From Batkoa obscura (taxonomy: Eukaryota > Entomophthoromycota > Entomophthoromycetes > Entomophthorales > Batkoaceae), in NCBI GenBank assembly GCA_030770535.1, contig JASVEC010000171.1, positions 1-37,070 of the forward strand: a stretch of DNA of 37,070 bases, in the 5' to 3' direction. The notes beneath the pieces were generated by a model, which saw only the letters and a program-made list of their open reading frames with translations, was not told where the DNA came from and did not search any database. Positions 1-10,618 of the stretch are shown piece by piece (the first letter of the stretch is position 1; the number at the start of each line of letters is the position of its first letter). The translations under genes and the position numbers were made by a program.

Positions 1-298
1 ACATGTTCTGGTTGAATGATCATAGTTACTTCTTTATTGATATATTCTGCTACCTTTTTCTAGAATAAACCTTGTGAGCCATCATCGGATACAAAAGCAC
101 CTGACATAACTACTTCAGAGTCATAACTAGCCACAGGTATAATCTTTGAAACTCACAGGTAATTATTATCGCCGACAATGATACTATCTTTAGTAGATGG
201 TAGCCTTATTAAAGTGCCGTTTATTACTCTATCGCCTTCAGGCGCTCTAGTCTCAAAGTAATTTTTAAACTTTGCAATAAATTCCTGTTCCATTAAGT
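1..298 (-). pseudogene. Broken coding fragment, unrecognised, runs off the left edge
   Basis: The minus strand from an ATG at 296-298 reads as one frame of ordinary amino-acid composition to the window edge (start MEQEFIAKFKNYFETRAPEG), with far higher GC and more balanced codons than the flanks. The frame is interrupted by two in-frame stops, so it looks like a decayed gene or a decayed element-derived ORF. I do not recognise the family. No intron that would bypass the stops is apparent. It is partial because the downstream part lies outside the window. Confidence 0.4.
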
Positions 299-2287
299 TG
301 GGACCATTATTTGAAGTTTCTATGGTGTTTTTTTTCTCCTTTAACTAAAGCAGGTCTACAATTAGGACTGTTATTAACTTGGGCAAATTGTCTTAGTTTT
401 TGGATTTTTTAATAGTCTTACATTGACTTGCATTGGAATTTATAATAGCCAAATAAATCAGTTACTTTTACTTAGCAAAGAATGGTATACCTAATGATGG
501 TTTATGTAGCCTTGAAAAATGGTAACAATCAAGCTATTTTCACCATTGAAATTAAAAGATTTATATATAGCTTCCGGATTTAGGATAAGTTGTCAGTTGG
601 ATATAATATATATGATGTGAGTCACTGGCTACATACTTTGTAACCATAGTTATTTTTAACAAGGTTACTACTATAATAGCTTAAATAGAGGCTTCTAAAT
701 TTATAGTAAATCGCCAATTACATGCAAAATTAATAGTAAATAGCTCTCAATTATGCTTGTGTAAACATCTTTGTATTTAATAAGTTTTTATTATAATAGT
801 TTAAATGACATTCTCAGTTTCGTGTACTCTCTTGAATAAGTACGGTTTCGAATTTTCAATCAGTTTTTATGAAATGGAGGGAGATTTAATAAAAGAATAA
901 AAAAGGTTATATCTACCATAAAATATTATATTTATACTTTTAATTCTTTATTCAATTGTTAATTTTATCAAGCTATATTATGTACAGAAAAACTTTAGGG
1001 GTTTAATAAGTTAACTTTTGTAACGCATCCAAAGCAAAATCTTACGATTTTTTCTGAATTGAATTCTCTTCTTAACTAGCCATGGAACTTATGTCTAAAA
1101 TGATTACTTTGGTTAATTTATTTGCTCAAAAAGTAAATATTTTTGTGCACTCACTTTAACTTGGATATGTTTTTTAACTTATTTTCCTATAAAATTAAGT
1201 TAAACTTCTATTATCAGCCTCAACTTTCAATTTGTAAAAAAAATTCAACCTGTTTCTAAAAAATTCGAGTTGATTTGAAAATAAGACTAATATAAAATTA
1301 TATATTTTTCTGGGAGTTTAAATTGATAAATTATTTATTTGAACGTCAAGATATTTAAAATTTTATTTATAATATCAAATTTTTGGATTTGTTTTAGATT
1401 AAATAGCTTTTTTATTGGTTCCACATCCAACAAGATGATATGGTTTATTTAAGTAAATTGTAAAGAATGAAAAGGAATAGAAGGTAAGATGTTAGAAGAA
1501 TTCGGGGATACTGAGGGCTTTGAACATTTTGAGTGCTTTGGCGTTAGGTTTGGTACGGCGGAAAAGATATTCAAATTCCTTATAAAGGGATTTTTGTCAT
1601 TCGAACTGCAGTATTTTATAAGAGGAAAACGCTAAGATTGATTTATAGTAGAGATTATGAAAGTTTCTGTGGACTACTCACACACTGAATAAAAAAATTA
1701 AATATCTTATTTTACAAAATCTAAGTGTGCGCAAAACTTTCGAGTCTAATATTTGGTGATTTTGACGTTGTCATAAATGTTAATAAATTATGATTTTTTG
1801 TATAGTTTTTTACTCGGTGATCAAGGTTTTATAATTTGTAATATAAATCACAAATATACTTATAGTATTTTTTTAAAATACGTTTAATTAGTTAGTACTA
1901 CCTTGTAAATCAACATCAGGCCCTAATTTTAATAGTACACTACTTTTAAAACTGTCTCAAAGTTTCAGGTGGTCAACTTTGAATGTTAATTTCTTACTAA
2001 TTAGTATTTAAAAAATAAGCTTTTTTTATAGTTATATTTGACTTTCTCATATCAACGCTTATACAAATGTCACTTTTGTAAATTTTATATTAAATAAAAT
2101 AACTTATTTTATCTCAGTTTAAAAGTGGGGCAGTTTTTGGAGGATATAACTAAAAATCATAAAAATTCAAATATCTCTTTATTTTTATTAATAACAACTT
2201 ATGTAGCTTTTGGTATATAATTAAAAGATATATGGGATGTTCCATAGAAAATTTCAGCTCAAATATGTCTATATTATATGATCATGG
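299..2287. other. AT-rich intergenic stretch
   Basis: There is no convincing gene. It holds poly-A/T runs and random short ORFs. One island at about 1490-1640 has higher GC; on the minus strand it gives about 33 open codons ending at a stop (residues include EYLFRRTKPNAKALKMFKAL), which may be a remnant exon, but I could not link it to anything. Confidence 0.5.
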
Positions 2288-2393
2288 ATCCATCAATCAT
2301 AAGTTATTTGATATTCTTAATGCTTTTTAAAACATAAGTAATATGGTATAAATGCATTTTATATAAAGTAATAATAACAACAAATAGTATAAA

Positions 2394-4139
2394 AGGGAAT
2401 TGATATACAAATCAATCAACCTAGAAATGGATAAAAACATAGATTTATTCTCTAAAAAACCAATTTACTCTTTTTCAACACTAGATAATTCAAGTAATGT
2501 GTTTAATGAATTATCTTCTCAATCTACATTAACTACAAGCTACAAGACTCCTTTACCTTATAACGCAAAAGTAATTTTATTCTTAGTTTTTTTAGTTTTT
2601 TTAGTTTTCTAATTTTTTATAGCAATTACCACCTTCTGATAATAAAGTTAATACTCGATATCACCCAGAAGATAGTTACCGCTTTCCGATTGATCCAGAA
2701 GATTTCACTCGTTATGGTTATATTAAGAATTGTAATATTAATTATTAAACAATGATAAAAATTACTAATATGTTTGAAGATATCATAAAGAATCATATGG
2801 GTGATATTCATCTTGGTATTGAAGAATCTAATCAATTAAAGATAAAAGTAAATATAAAGTATATTTCATTTTAATTATTAATACTTTTTATTAGATGAAA
2901 TCAAATATCAATTATTATCGTATTAAATATGAGATTGATGTATTACATATGTTAAATTATAATAGTAACTTCATTTATAATTAGAATTCTAGTATTTTAT
3001 ATTATTAGGTCTTATTGGAAATGAACTTTTGTTTCCAACAAAATTAGTTATTATTGAAGATGAATTTAAGTCAATTACTCTTGAATTATTACAATTGATA
3101 CTCAATTGTTCACTTAAAATTATAACTGAACAAGTTGAAATCAAAATACGATTATTTAATTTACCTAATTTAGAATTGTATTTTATTATTTATTTTAATA
3201 AAACTTTTACTTACTAATTTAGATTTACGCCAAGTACAATTAAGAAAGAACATTGTGATTATTTCAACAAACAAAATGAACCATTTATAATTTTAAACGG
3301 AATTATTAATAGTATTTGGGAGAAAAGATATAAAATGTAATTATTAATTGATTAATTGATAATTAATTAATAATAATAATACAATCAAATATTGATATAA
3401 TATTTAGAATTACTAAAAAATATAACTGTCAAAATAGTTTATGTCGAGATAAAAATTATTTGACTTCAAGTAAATTGAATATGAAATATAAAGTTATTAA
3501 AAGAACAGAAGCTAATTATTATTCCCCAATAACTACAAAGTAAATCAAATTAAATCAAATTAATTTAATCTATTATTAATAGCTATTATTTAAATAGTAT
3601 TGAATTACATAAATTAGATTTATTGTGTTCAAGTTGTTTAAAAAAAATGGAAGAAATCGTAGAAGATAGACTATACAAAGGTAATATAATATTTTATCTA
3701 AATTAATATTTTATCTAAATTAATATTTTATCTAAATTATTATTTTATCTAAATTAATATTTTATCTAAATTATTATTTTATCTAAATTAATATTTTATC
3801 TAAATTATTATTTTATCTAAATTATTATTTTTACAATTATTAGAAATTCAATGGATATTAATAATAGAAAAAGGTAATAATGTTTGTAGTGTTATGTTAC
3901 GTTGTGCCCTTTTATTACTTGAAAGTAAATAAAATAAATAAATAAAATAAAACATAATTAAAAATAAGATGATTTAATAAATAAATTTAATATTGGCCAA
4001 GAAATTCAATTTTTATGTAAGCCAACATATTTATTTAATTCGAAAGGTAAAATACAATTTATTATTACTATTACTAATTATTATTTACTATTATTATTTA
4101 CTATTATCATTATCATTATCATTATCATTTAATATTGTT

Positions 4140-4170
<31 letters not shown>

Positions 4171-6296
4171 TATATTAATTAATAAATAGAATTATCAAAA
4201 GAACTTGATGGATTAAATTATATAAATAAAAGTGTTCTATTTGAAGTAACTTAAATCAGTACTTTATAGCTATAATTAATATTATTTTAGGTGAACAATT
4301 ATTATTATAAACAAGTATAAATAATATTTTAGCTATATATTATTTGCTTATAACAGATATAGGATAAAATAGAGAATAATGTTCAATTAAATTCAATTGA
4401 ATTTCAACTTAACATTATGTATCAAACTATATTAAGTAACTATTTTAATATTTTATAAATTTATAAATTTATAATTGATTTTAGATTGTTTATATTTTAA
4501 TAACAATTTTAATCAAATTAAACATGTATTGTTATTAAAGTAAGTTATTATCATTCTTAAATACAAGTTATGGGGATGTATTTTTTGTTTAAGAATTTTA
4601 CTACAATCCTTCCATTCAAATAGCGCTTAAAAAGTGGAAAGATAATGAAGCTAAAAAAAACAGCCCCTTTAATATCACTATTTATAATAATATTTCATTA
4701 TAGTTTAACATCTAATAATCTAAAAACATTAATGTTTTATAATGATGATGATTTAAAATTAAATTATTTATTTCAAATAATTTCAAAAGTTAAAAAGTAA
4801 TAAAATCAAAAGATTAAAATTGATAGATTAAAATATTAATATTAATATTAACATTAATATCAGAATTAATTATTGGCAATTTCAAAATAATGAATTAATG
4901 AAATTAGATTACTTTGATAATCAAAAAGTAACTAAAAATAATATATCACAGGGAATACATGGTAAAAGTATTTATTTTTATTTAAATATATTATAATATT
5001 TTTATTAGCAAATTTAATTTCAGATTTAAAGAATGGTTTATTGTGTATAAAATTATATACTTTTACATTAAAAAATATAAAAAAATTAAAAGGTAAAATT
5101 AAAGAATTAGTATTAATTGTAAGTTAATGAATCATTATAGAGTTATTAATTAAAATCACTAAATTTCAATCTTTAAACATATCAATAATATTATTATGTA
5201 ATATAGAATTATTAAAAGTAAAATAAATAAATAACAAATAATAATAATTAACAATAATTAACAATAATCAATAATTATCAATTTAATAGAAAAAATATCC
5301 GTTTGATTTGAATGTTTTATTAAAGTAAATAATATATTAATATTTTATTTATATTATTAACATTAATTGAAGTGACTTTGATATTATAATCAAAAAGAAA
5401 GATATTAGTACTAATGAAGAAATTAATTTGTTTTTAAATAATACATTGATTGATGATAATTATTTAAATAATCATTATCAACAGAACGATGAATTATTTA
5501 TTAAAATGAAAAATGTAATTCAACTAATAATCGATAAATTCTAACTATTTTATTTTTAGTATTTGGAATTATTATATAATTTAGATATAAGGTAATTAAA
5601 TTATATAATTCAATAATAATATACTATTATTATAATAGTTTAAGTGAATGTTGTCAAGAAATAATACAAATGTATTTCAAAGCATTAAGAAACTTACAAT
5701 TAAATAAAAAGAAATGTATATTAAATCCACATGATTCATTATCTGTAAGGAATAATAAAAATAATATCAAATATAAATATTAAATATGAACATTAAATTC
5801 ATTATGCATAGAGTTTAGCCAAAATCACTATTTTAAATGCTAAATGTTTTCATAGAAAAATAGCAACTATTGAAGATGCTTTAATAAGGTAATTATATTT
5901 ATTCTACTATTTTATTGTTATTTTATTGTTATTTTATTGTTATTTTATTGTTATTTTATTGTTATTCTATTTAACTTGTATTTAGTATAATTTACTTTGA
6001 AAATAATTTAAAAGTTAAATTTCATTATAAAGCTATCTACATTAAAAAGAATGATAACATTGGTAAATAAACATATATATATTATAATGGAACATTTATT
6101 AATATTTGTAGATTATAATATCTTTAATACAAATGATATAAATAATGAATTGTTATTTAGTTTACCTATTAATAACATTTCTTTTTTATTAAAAAAAGAA
6201 GTACAATATTGGCTATCAAATAGTTTATTAAATAATTGTTATGATTATACAAAAACGGATCTAATTAAACATCTCATTCATTTATTAAATCTATAA
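2394..6296 (+). CDS. MCMDC2: MCMDC2-like meiotic MCM protein, left copy; first start codon lost
   Basis: About 23 exons separated by short AT-rich GT-AG introns give a protein of about 740 residues if read as in the right copy. Human MCMDC2 is about 680. Recognisable parts, in order: an N-terminal YRFPIDPEDF segment like human YRFKILINPSD; an OB-fold region ending IRLFNLPNLEL; a zinc-binding set CQNSLC...CSSC at about 240-300; a degenerate AAA+ core with no GK[ST] Walker A and no DE Walker B (ISQGIHANLISDLKNGLLCI aligns with human SIQAGSALLAKGGICFIGDL); and an MCM lid (KIATIEDALISIIYFENNL). The family acts with other MCMs to promote meiotic crossovers; here it would be a nuclear, ATPase-dead subunit. 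The codon at 2394-2396 is AGG where the right copy has ATG. The next in-frame ATG is at 2427, so this copy may make a protein 11 residues shorter. HIS5 starts 271 bp downstream on the same strand. Family assignment rests on remembered human sequence. Confidence 0.78.
3681..3832 (+). repeat. Intronic 17-bp minisatellite, short allele
   Basis: Tandem copies of a unit like TTTTATCTAAATTAATA fill an intron of the left MCMDC2 copy. The matching tract in the right arm (15925-16126) is 48 bp longer: about three extra units with one shortened unit. Confidence 0.9.
4090..4185 (+). repeat. Intronic ATTATC and TTA microsatellites
   Basis: An intron of the left MCMDC2 copy holds four ATTATC units followed by a TTA run. 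The right arm has five ATTATC units and a 4-bp difference beside them, 10 bp longer in total. Confidence 0.85.
4569..4672 (+). mobile_element. Short MITE-like element inside an MCMDC2 intron
   Basis: This is a member of the roughly 104-bp repeat family in this window. It starts TATGGGGATGTATTTTT, has the internal core CAAATAGCGCTTAAAAAG and ends AAACAGCCCCTTTA. It lies in the intron that follows the LLLL-encoding exon, so splicing would remove it. The same insertion is present in the right arm. Confidence 0.85.
5908..5965 (+). repeat. TTATTGTTATTT intronic tandem repeat
   Basis: About five copies of TTTTATTGTTA lie in a late intron of the left MCMDC2 gene. The mirror tract at 13784-13841 has the same copy number, unlike the two length-variable tracts. 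Confidence 0.8.
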
Positions 6297-6567
6297 CAAA
6301 ATAAATTAAGTATTCAATGCTCGTTAATTATATTATCAATATTTACCATTTATAGCCATTAGTAATTCAATTGATTGGTAGTATAATCAATGGCCAATAA
6401 AGAGTAAGTTAACTAAGGATAAAAATTAAGATGATGGTATAATTCTTGAAATGATTAGTTGTATTGAGTCATCAAAATTAGCGATTTAAAATTTGAAACA
6501 ATAAAAACTAAAATTAATTCATAATCTTATTCATTTATCCTTAACTTTAAAGCTACATAAAAGAAAG

Positions 6568-7805
6568 ATGCCACTTAATTTCAACTTAAAATCTATTGTA
6601 CGTCCCAACATCCTCTCCTTAGAACCTTATCGTTGTGCTCGTGATGATTATAATGAAGGTATCTTATTAGATGCCAATGAAAATAGTTATCCTTTCAATC
6701 TATCATCAGCTTGTTTAAATCGATATCCCGATCCTTATCAATTATCACTAAAGCAAAAGATAATGTCATATAAAAAGATTGATAATGTAAAGAAGCTATT
6801 TTTAGGAGTCGGATCGGATGAAGTAATTGATTTAGTATTAAGAATATTTTGTATCCCAAGTCAAGATAGTATATTAATTTGTCCACCAACTTATGGTATG
6901 TACAAAGTATGTGCTAAAATTAATGATGTTAAAGTAGTTACTTGTCCTTTATTAAAAGAGAAATTCCAATTGGATGTAGATAATGTGGGTTATTTTTATT
7001 ATTTTATATTAATATTAACAATTCAATTCTTATCTAGATATTAAAAATGTTATCATCTACTCCAACAATTAAAGTCATCTTCCTTTGCCATCCTGGTAAT
7101 CCAACTGGAAGTTTATTAAACTTAGATGATATTGAAATTCTATTAAACAGTTCTTTTAATGGTATTGTAGTAGTCGATGAAGCTTATATTGATTTTGTAG
7201 ATTCTAAATATTCTTGTTTAAATTTATTAAATTTATATCCTAACTTGATTGTAACTCAGACATTATCCAAAGCTTTTTCAGCTGCTGGAATTAGGTAAAT
7301 TAAAATTATTAGGATACAAATTAAAATTTTATTGATTGATTGATGAATTTATTATATTAGATTAGGTATTGCTTATAGTCATACGGAAATTATTCAATTA
7401 ATGAATAATACTAAAGCACCATATAACATCTCTTGTTTAACTATTGAAAAAGGAATGGAAATTTTTGAGCCAATAAATTTATCTACAGTTTCCAATAACA
7501 TCTCTAAAATCAGTGAATCTAAACAATCTCTAATTAAACAAGTATCAGATCATCCTCAATTAACTTTATTAGGTACTTCAGATGCTAATTTTTTATTAAT
7601 GCAAGTCAAAAATAAGGATAACAATCCATGCTCTAATAGAGCAAAAGAAGTTTATAAATACTTAGCGGATGAATTGAAGATTGTTATTCGTTACAGAGGT
7701 AATGAAATGCATTGTCAAGGATGTTTAAGAGCTACGATAGGTACGGAAGATGAGAATCAAAAAATGTTAAGTGGCTTATTCAAGGCTTTAGAGAAAATTG
7801 AATAA
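6568..7805 (+). CDS. HIS5: Histidinol-phosphate aminotransferase
   Basis: PLP enzyme of fold type I (EC 2.6.1.9) that makes L-histidinol phosphate from imidazole-acetol phosphate with glutamate, the late aminotransferase step of histidine synthesis in the cytosol. Three exons, 6568-6984, 7038-7294 and 7361-7805, join in frame to 372 residues, close to the fungal norm of about 385. The N-terminus IVRPNILSLEPYRCARDDYN with LLDANENSYPF is typical of the family. Further marks are CHPGNPTGS, the VVVDEAYIDF strand with the PLP-contacting Asp, and TLSKAFSAAGIR with the Schiff-base Lys. RYRGNEMHCQGCLRATIGT near the end carries the substrate-binding Arg. All key residues are present. It lies in the spacer of the inverted repeat, 271 bp after the left MCMDC2 copy, and is convergent with eIF3L. 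The ATG at 6568 matches the family's start. Confidence 0.95.
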
Positions 7806-8127
7806 ATAAAATAAAAATAAAATATAAAATAAAATATAAAAATGGAATAGTTAGATTAGGATTTTATTTTGTCATCAATTGATTTAAAAAAAATCACATT
7901 AATTCAATAATTAGCATCCATTTTAATATTCTACCAATGAAAGTAAAAAAAGTTATTTCAACTAGTACCAATAGGAACACATATTCAAAATAAAATAAAA
8001 ACAAAACATCACATTTACTGACTATTTTATTTTCAAAGTAAAGATTTCATTCTATCCATACATCAAGAGGTAAGCATGTAAAGGAAAGAAAGTTCAAGCT
8101 TACAAAATTTCATTAAAAAATTACTCT
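7806..8127. other. Convergent intergenic region between HIS5 and eIF3L
   Basis: About 320 bp of A/T-rich DNA between two facing stop codons. It probably holds both polyadenylation regions (ATAAAA-rich). I see no gene or repeat unit in it. Confidence 0.6.
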
Positions 8128-10301
8128 TTAATTTTTACGAATTTTTAAACTATCAATCATATCTTCAAATTTCGAAATATTACGAATATACCAATCTCCA
8201 TATCTTCGAGCAATTTTATGTTCTGTTACCATAATAATATCCTAATAATAGATAAACGAAATTAATGTACATTTCTAGCAATTTAATTTATAAACTAAAC
8301 CTTACCTTATTGACTGTAAAATCTAAATCACTAGCTAAAGTATATTGGCCATCCAATAAATTACCTACGTTTAATTGCTTCTTTTGTTTTGACTTTAATT
8401 TTAATATTAATAATTGTCTTCGAACTTCATCTTTATCAATATTTAAGAAACTTGCCAACTTCTCAATAGATAAAGTTGAATATAAAGCAAGATAAGATCT
8501 TAAAGTAGGAATAAGATATTGATGTTTAACTTCTTGTAAAAAGATACTTAGTTGATATTGAGTAGCTGATTGCTTTTTGTTCTGATTCATCCATTTTAGT
8601 TAATGTTGGTGAGATAAATTTAGGACAAGAATATAGATATAATTCTTCATAAGTGGATAAATTCGATTCTAATGTGCGCATAGATGACATTTGTTCACTA
8701 TATTTTTCTTTAAGGGTATTATGAATATGCTCATCAACTCGACTAGAGAATAAGGAGATGCACATAGCTAATAAAGCATACATTTGATCTACTTTTTTAT
8801 TCATCTAATATTAAAAAATATTATAAAAAATATTAATTAATTATATTGTTAAATATATTAAAAATATTCTACTTTACCTGATCAAATTGATAACTTTTGG
8901 TTTGAAATATTTTAGTTCTTGCCATAAAAGATAATATATGAGAAAAAGAACGAATAGCATCTGCATATCTTCTCATCATCATATAACAAAATCCAATATA
9001 ATAATAAACAGTTACATGGCATGCAATAACTCTATGAAATGGTGATTTTTTACTTAAATCTACATTATCTAAAGTTTTTAAGGCCATGGTATAATTGCCT
9101 AATAAACAATGAACTCGAAGTAATCCAATGATTGAGAAATAACCTAACATTTTATATAATGGTTTATTGATATAATCTTCTTTTTCTTCTCTATTAAAAT
9201 AAAATTAATACAACAGTATAATAGTAATTTAGTCATTTTAAACTTACACTTCCAATTGTAAACCTGGCTCTTCTCCATTTTTTAAAGCTTCTAAATGTTC
9301 ATAAATACTTGATTTTTGAATTAAAGAGTAAAGAACGTTTAAAACAGAATAACAAGACCAAACCTAAATAATAATAATTAATATATTTACCTTTCATAAT
9401 AAAATAAAAACTTACTTGTGGATTTTCTTTTAATAAAATTAACTCTTCTTCTGTTTTACTTTTGATTTTATTTCTAAATGTTGAAAATGTTTGAAATTGA
9501 TAAATAAATTCATCAATAATATCCCATAACCATTGGTTAGGTAATTCTAATGGTACTGGGCCATCTGAATCTATTAATATTAGTAATTAGAATTAATATA
9601 AAATAACATAATATGATAATTTTAGTTATAGTTTGACACTGTATGTGAGGATATAAAGAATAGTATTAAACTTTAGCTTACTTAAAATATAATTAAATAA
9701 ATCACAATAATTTTCATATGATTGAAAACGGTGTTCAATACTTGGTTGTAATTTAGAGTAAATATGACGATAATAAAGTTCACGATATAATGTTAAAAAT
9801 ACTTGATCTATAAAAATAAAAGTAAAGTATTATTAATTATTCCATAAAAGTACATAAATCATCAATAAATTTCCTTTGCATGATTTTTGAAATTCTTAAA
9901 TCAAAACTTACCATCGCTCACTAAATGACTCACAACCTCTGGATCTGGCCATGAGCTTTTAGCATAATATCTTTCAGTTAGTTTATTGAATAAATTTTCA
10001 TAAATGTATTGTAATTCATAATAATTATTTTCAACTAAAGCATGATGAAATTTAAAGATAAATTTTTTAATTTCTTCTGGTAATCCGTTAACTGCCGAAT
10101 TAACACTTTCAATCGAATGACTATGCTCTAAAAACGAGGAAAAAGAAATGGGTTAATGAGAACATTTGACAAATGTGAGAACTGGATAATATTTGAAAAA
10201 AATTACTTACCATATTCTTCTTCCTCAAGATTACTTGGATATAAATTAGGTGTTAATACTAATTCTAAAGGAATATCATCATCTTCATAATCGTTATACA
10301 T
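8128..10301 (-). CDS. Translation initiation factor eIF3 subunit L, with an apparent one-base frameshift
   Basis: eIF3L is a PCI-domain subunit of the eIF3 complex that works in 40S recruitment; it is absent from budding yeast but common elsewhere. Eight exons: 10301-10211, 10127-9912, 9807-9682, 9570-9416, 9363-9248, 9190-8878, 8804-8306, 8241-8128. Diagnostic stretches are [83 protein letters not shown] and the end [20 protein letters not shown]. Length would be about 542 residues; the human protein has 564. In the seventh exon the frame changes between [10 protein letters not shown] and [15 protein letters not shown]. The exons sum to 1630 bases, one more than a multiple of three. One extra A in the A5 run near 8574-8578 is the simplest cause. 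This may be a sequencing error, a real mutation or, less likely, recoding. RFC1 lies upstream on the same strand. Confidence 0.9.
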
Positions 10302-10618
10302 TTTAGTATTTTCTTTCTTTTTTTCTTTTATCTATAAATTTAACTATCTTAGTTGCTCTCTTTATATAAAAAGTAATTTTGAATATTAAATTTTGCTACA
10401 ATTAACACTATGAATTTCATGGTTTTAATTGGTTCAATTTAGAAAATTGAAGTGTTATTATGGGATTTTATGTTGTTTTGACAATTTTAAGATTTCAATA
10501 TTAAAAATGTGATCAAAAAAAACAAAAAAAGTCCACAAAAAAAAATCAAAAATATATCAATTAACATAATCATAATTCATTTATTATTATTCTTGCATTA
10601 TTTTTCATTTATCTTCTT
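10302..10618. other. Intergenic region between eIF3L start and RFC1 stop
   Basis: About 317 bp, AT-rich. It should hold the eIF3L promoter and the RFC1 3' end. A T/C-rich run at about 10310-10330 lies just upstream of the eIF3L ATG on the transcribed strand. I see no gene. Confidence 0.5.

Larger units (their letters stand above)
2288..6340 (+). repeat. Left arm of the large inverted repeat
   Basis: This arm is the reverse complement of 13394-17518. Matching positions sum to 19807 near the outer end, 19759 after a minisatellite and 19749 near the inner end. The right arm is therefore about 58 bp longer, and the length change is confined to two simple-repeat introns. The outer 30 bp (2288-2320) match imperfectly. 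From about 2320 inwards every segment I compared was identical except those repeats and one base in the start codon. At the inner end the match stops in a short TAATA microsatellite at about 6325-6340. The arm contains one whole gene plus its flanks. Confidence 0.95.

Noticed and set aside
2710-2790. Apparent in-frame stop in MCMDC2 exon 2, suggesting pseudogenes in both arms
   Set aside because: A 48-nt GT-AG intron of the same style as the others (GTAATATT...GAAG) removes it and keeps the frame.
2626-2835. Minus-strand 69-codon frame (and its mirror at 16972-17181)
   Set aside because: It is the shadow of MCMDC2 exons on the plus strand; the plus reading matches the family.
3681-3832. CRISPR-like array
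   Set aside because: The 17-bp units are contiguous with no unique spacers, and the host is a eukaryote; it is a minisatellite in an intron.
3993-4178. 61-codon frame ending in a Tyr/Leu run
   Set aside because: It is read through an intronic microsatellite; the real exon uses another frame (IQFLCKPTYLFNSK).
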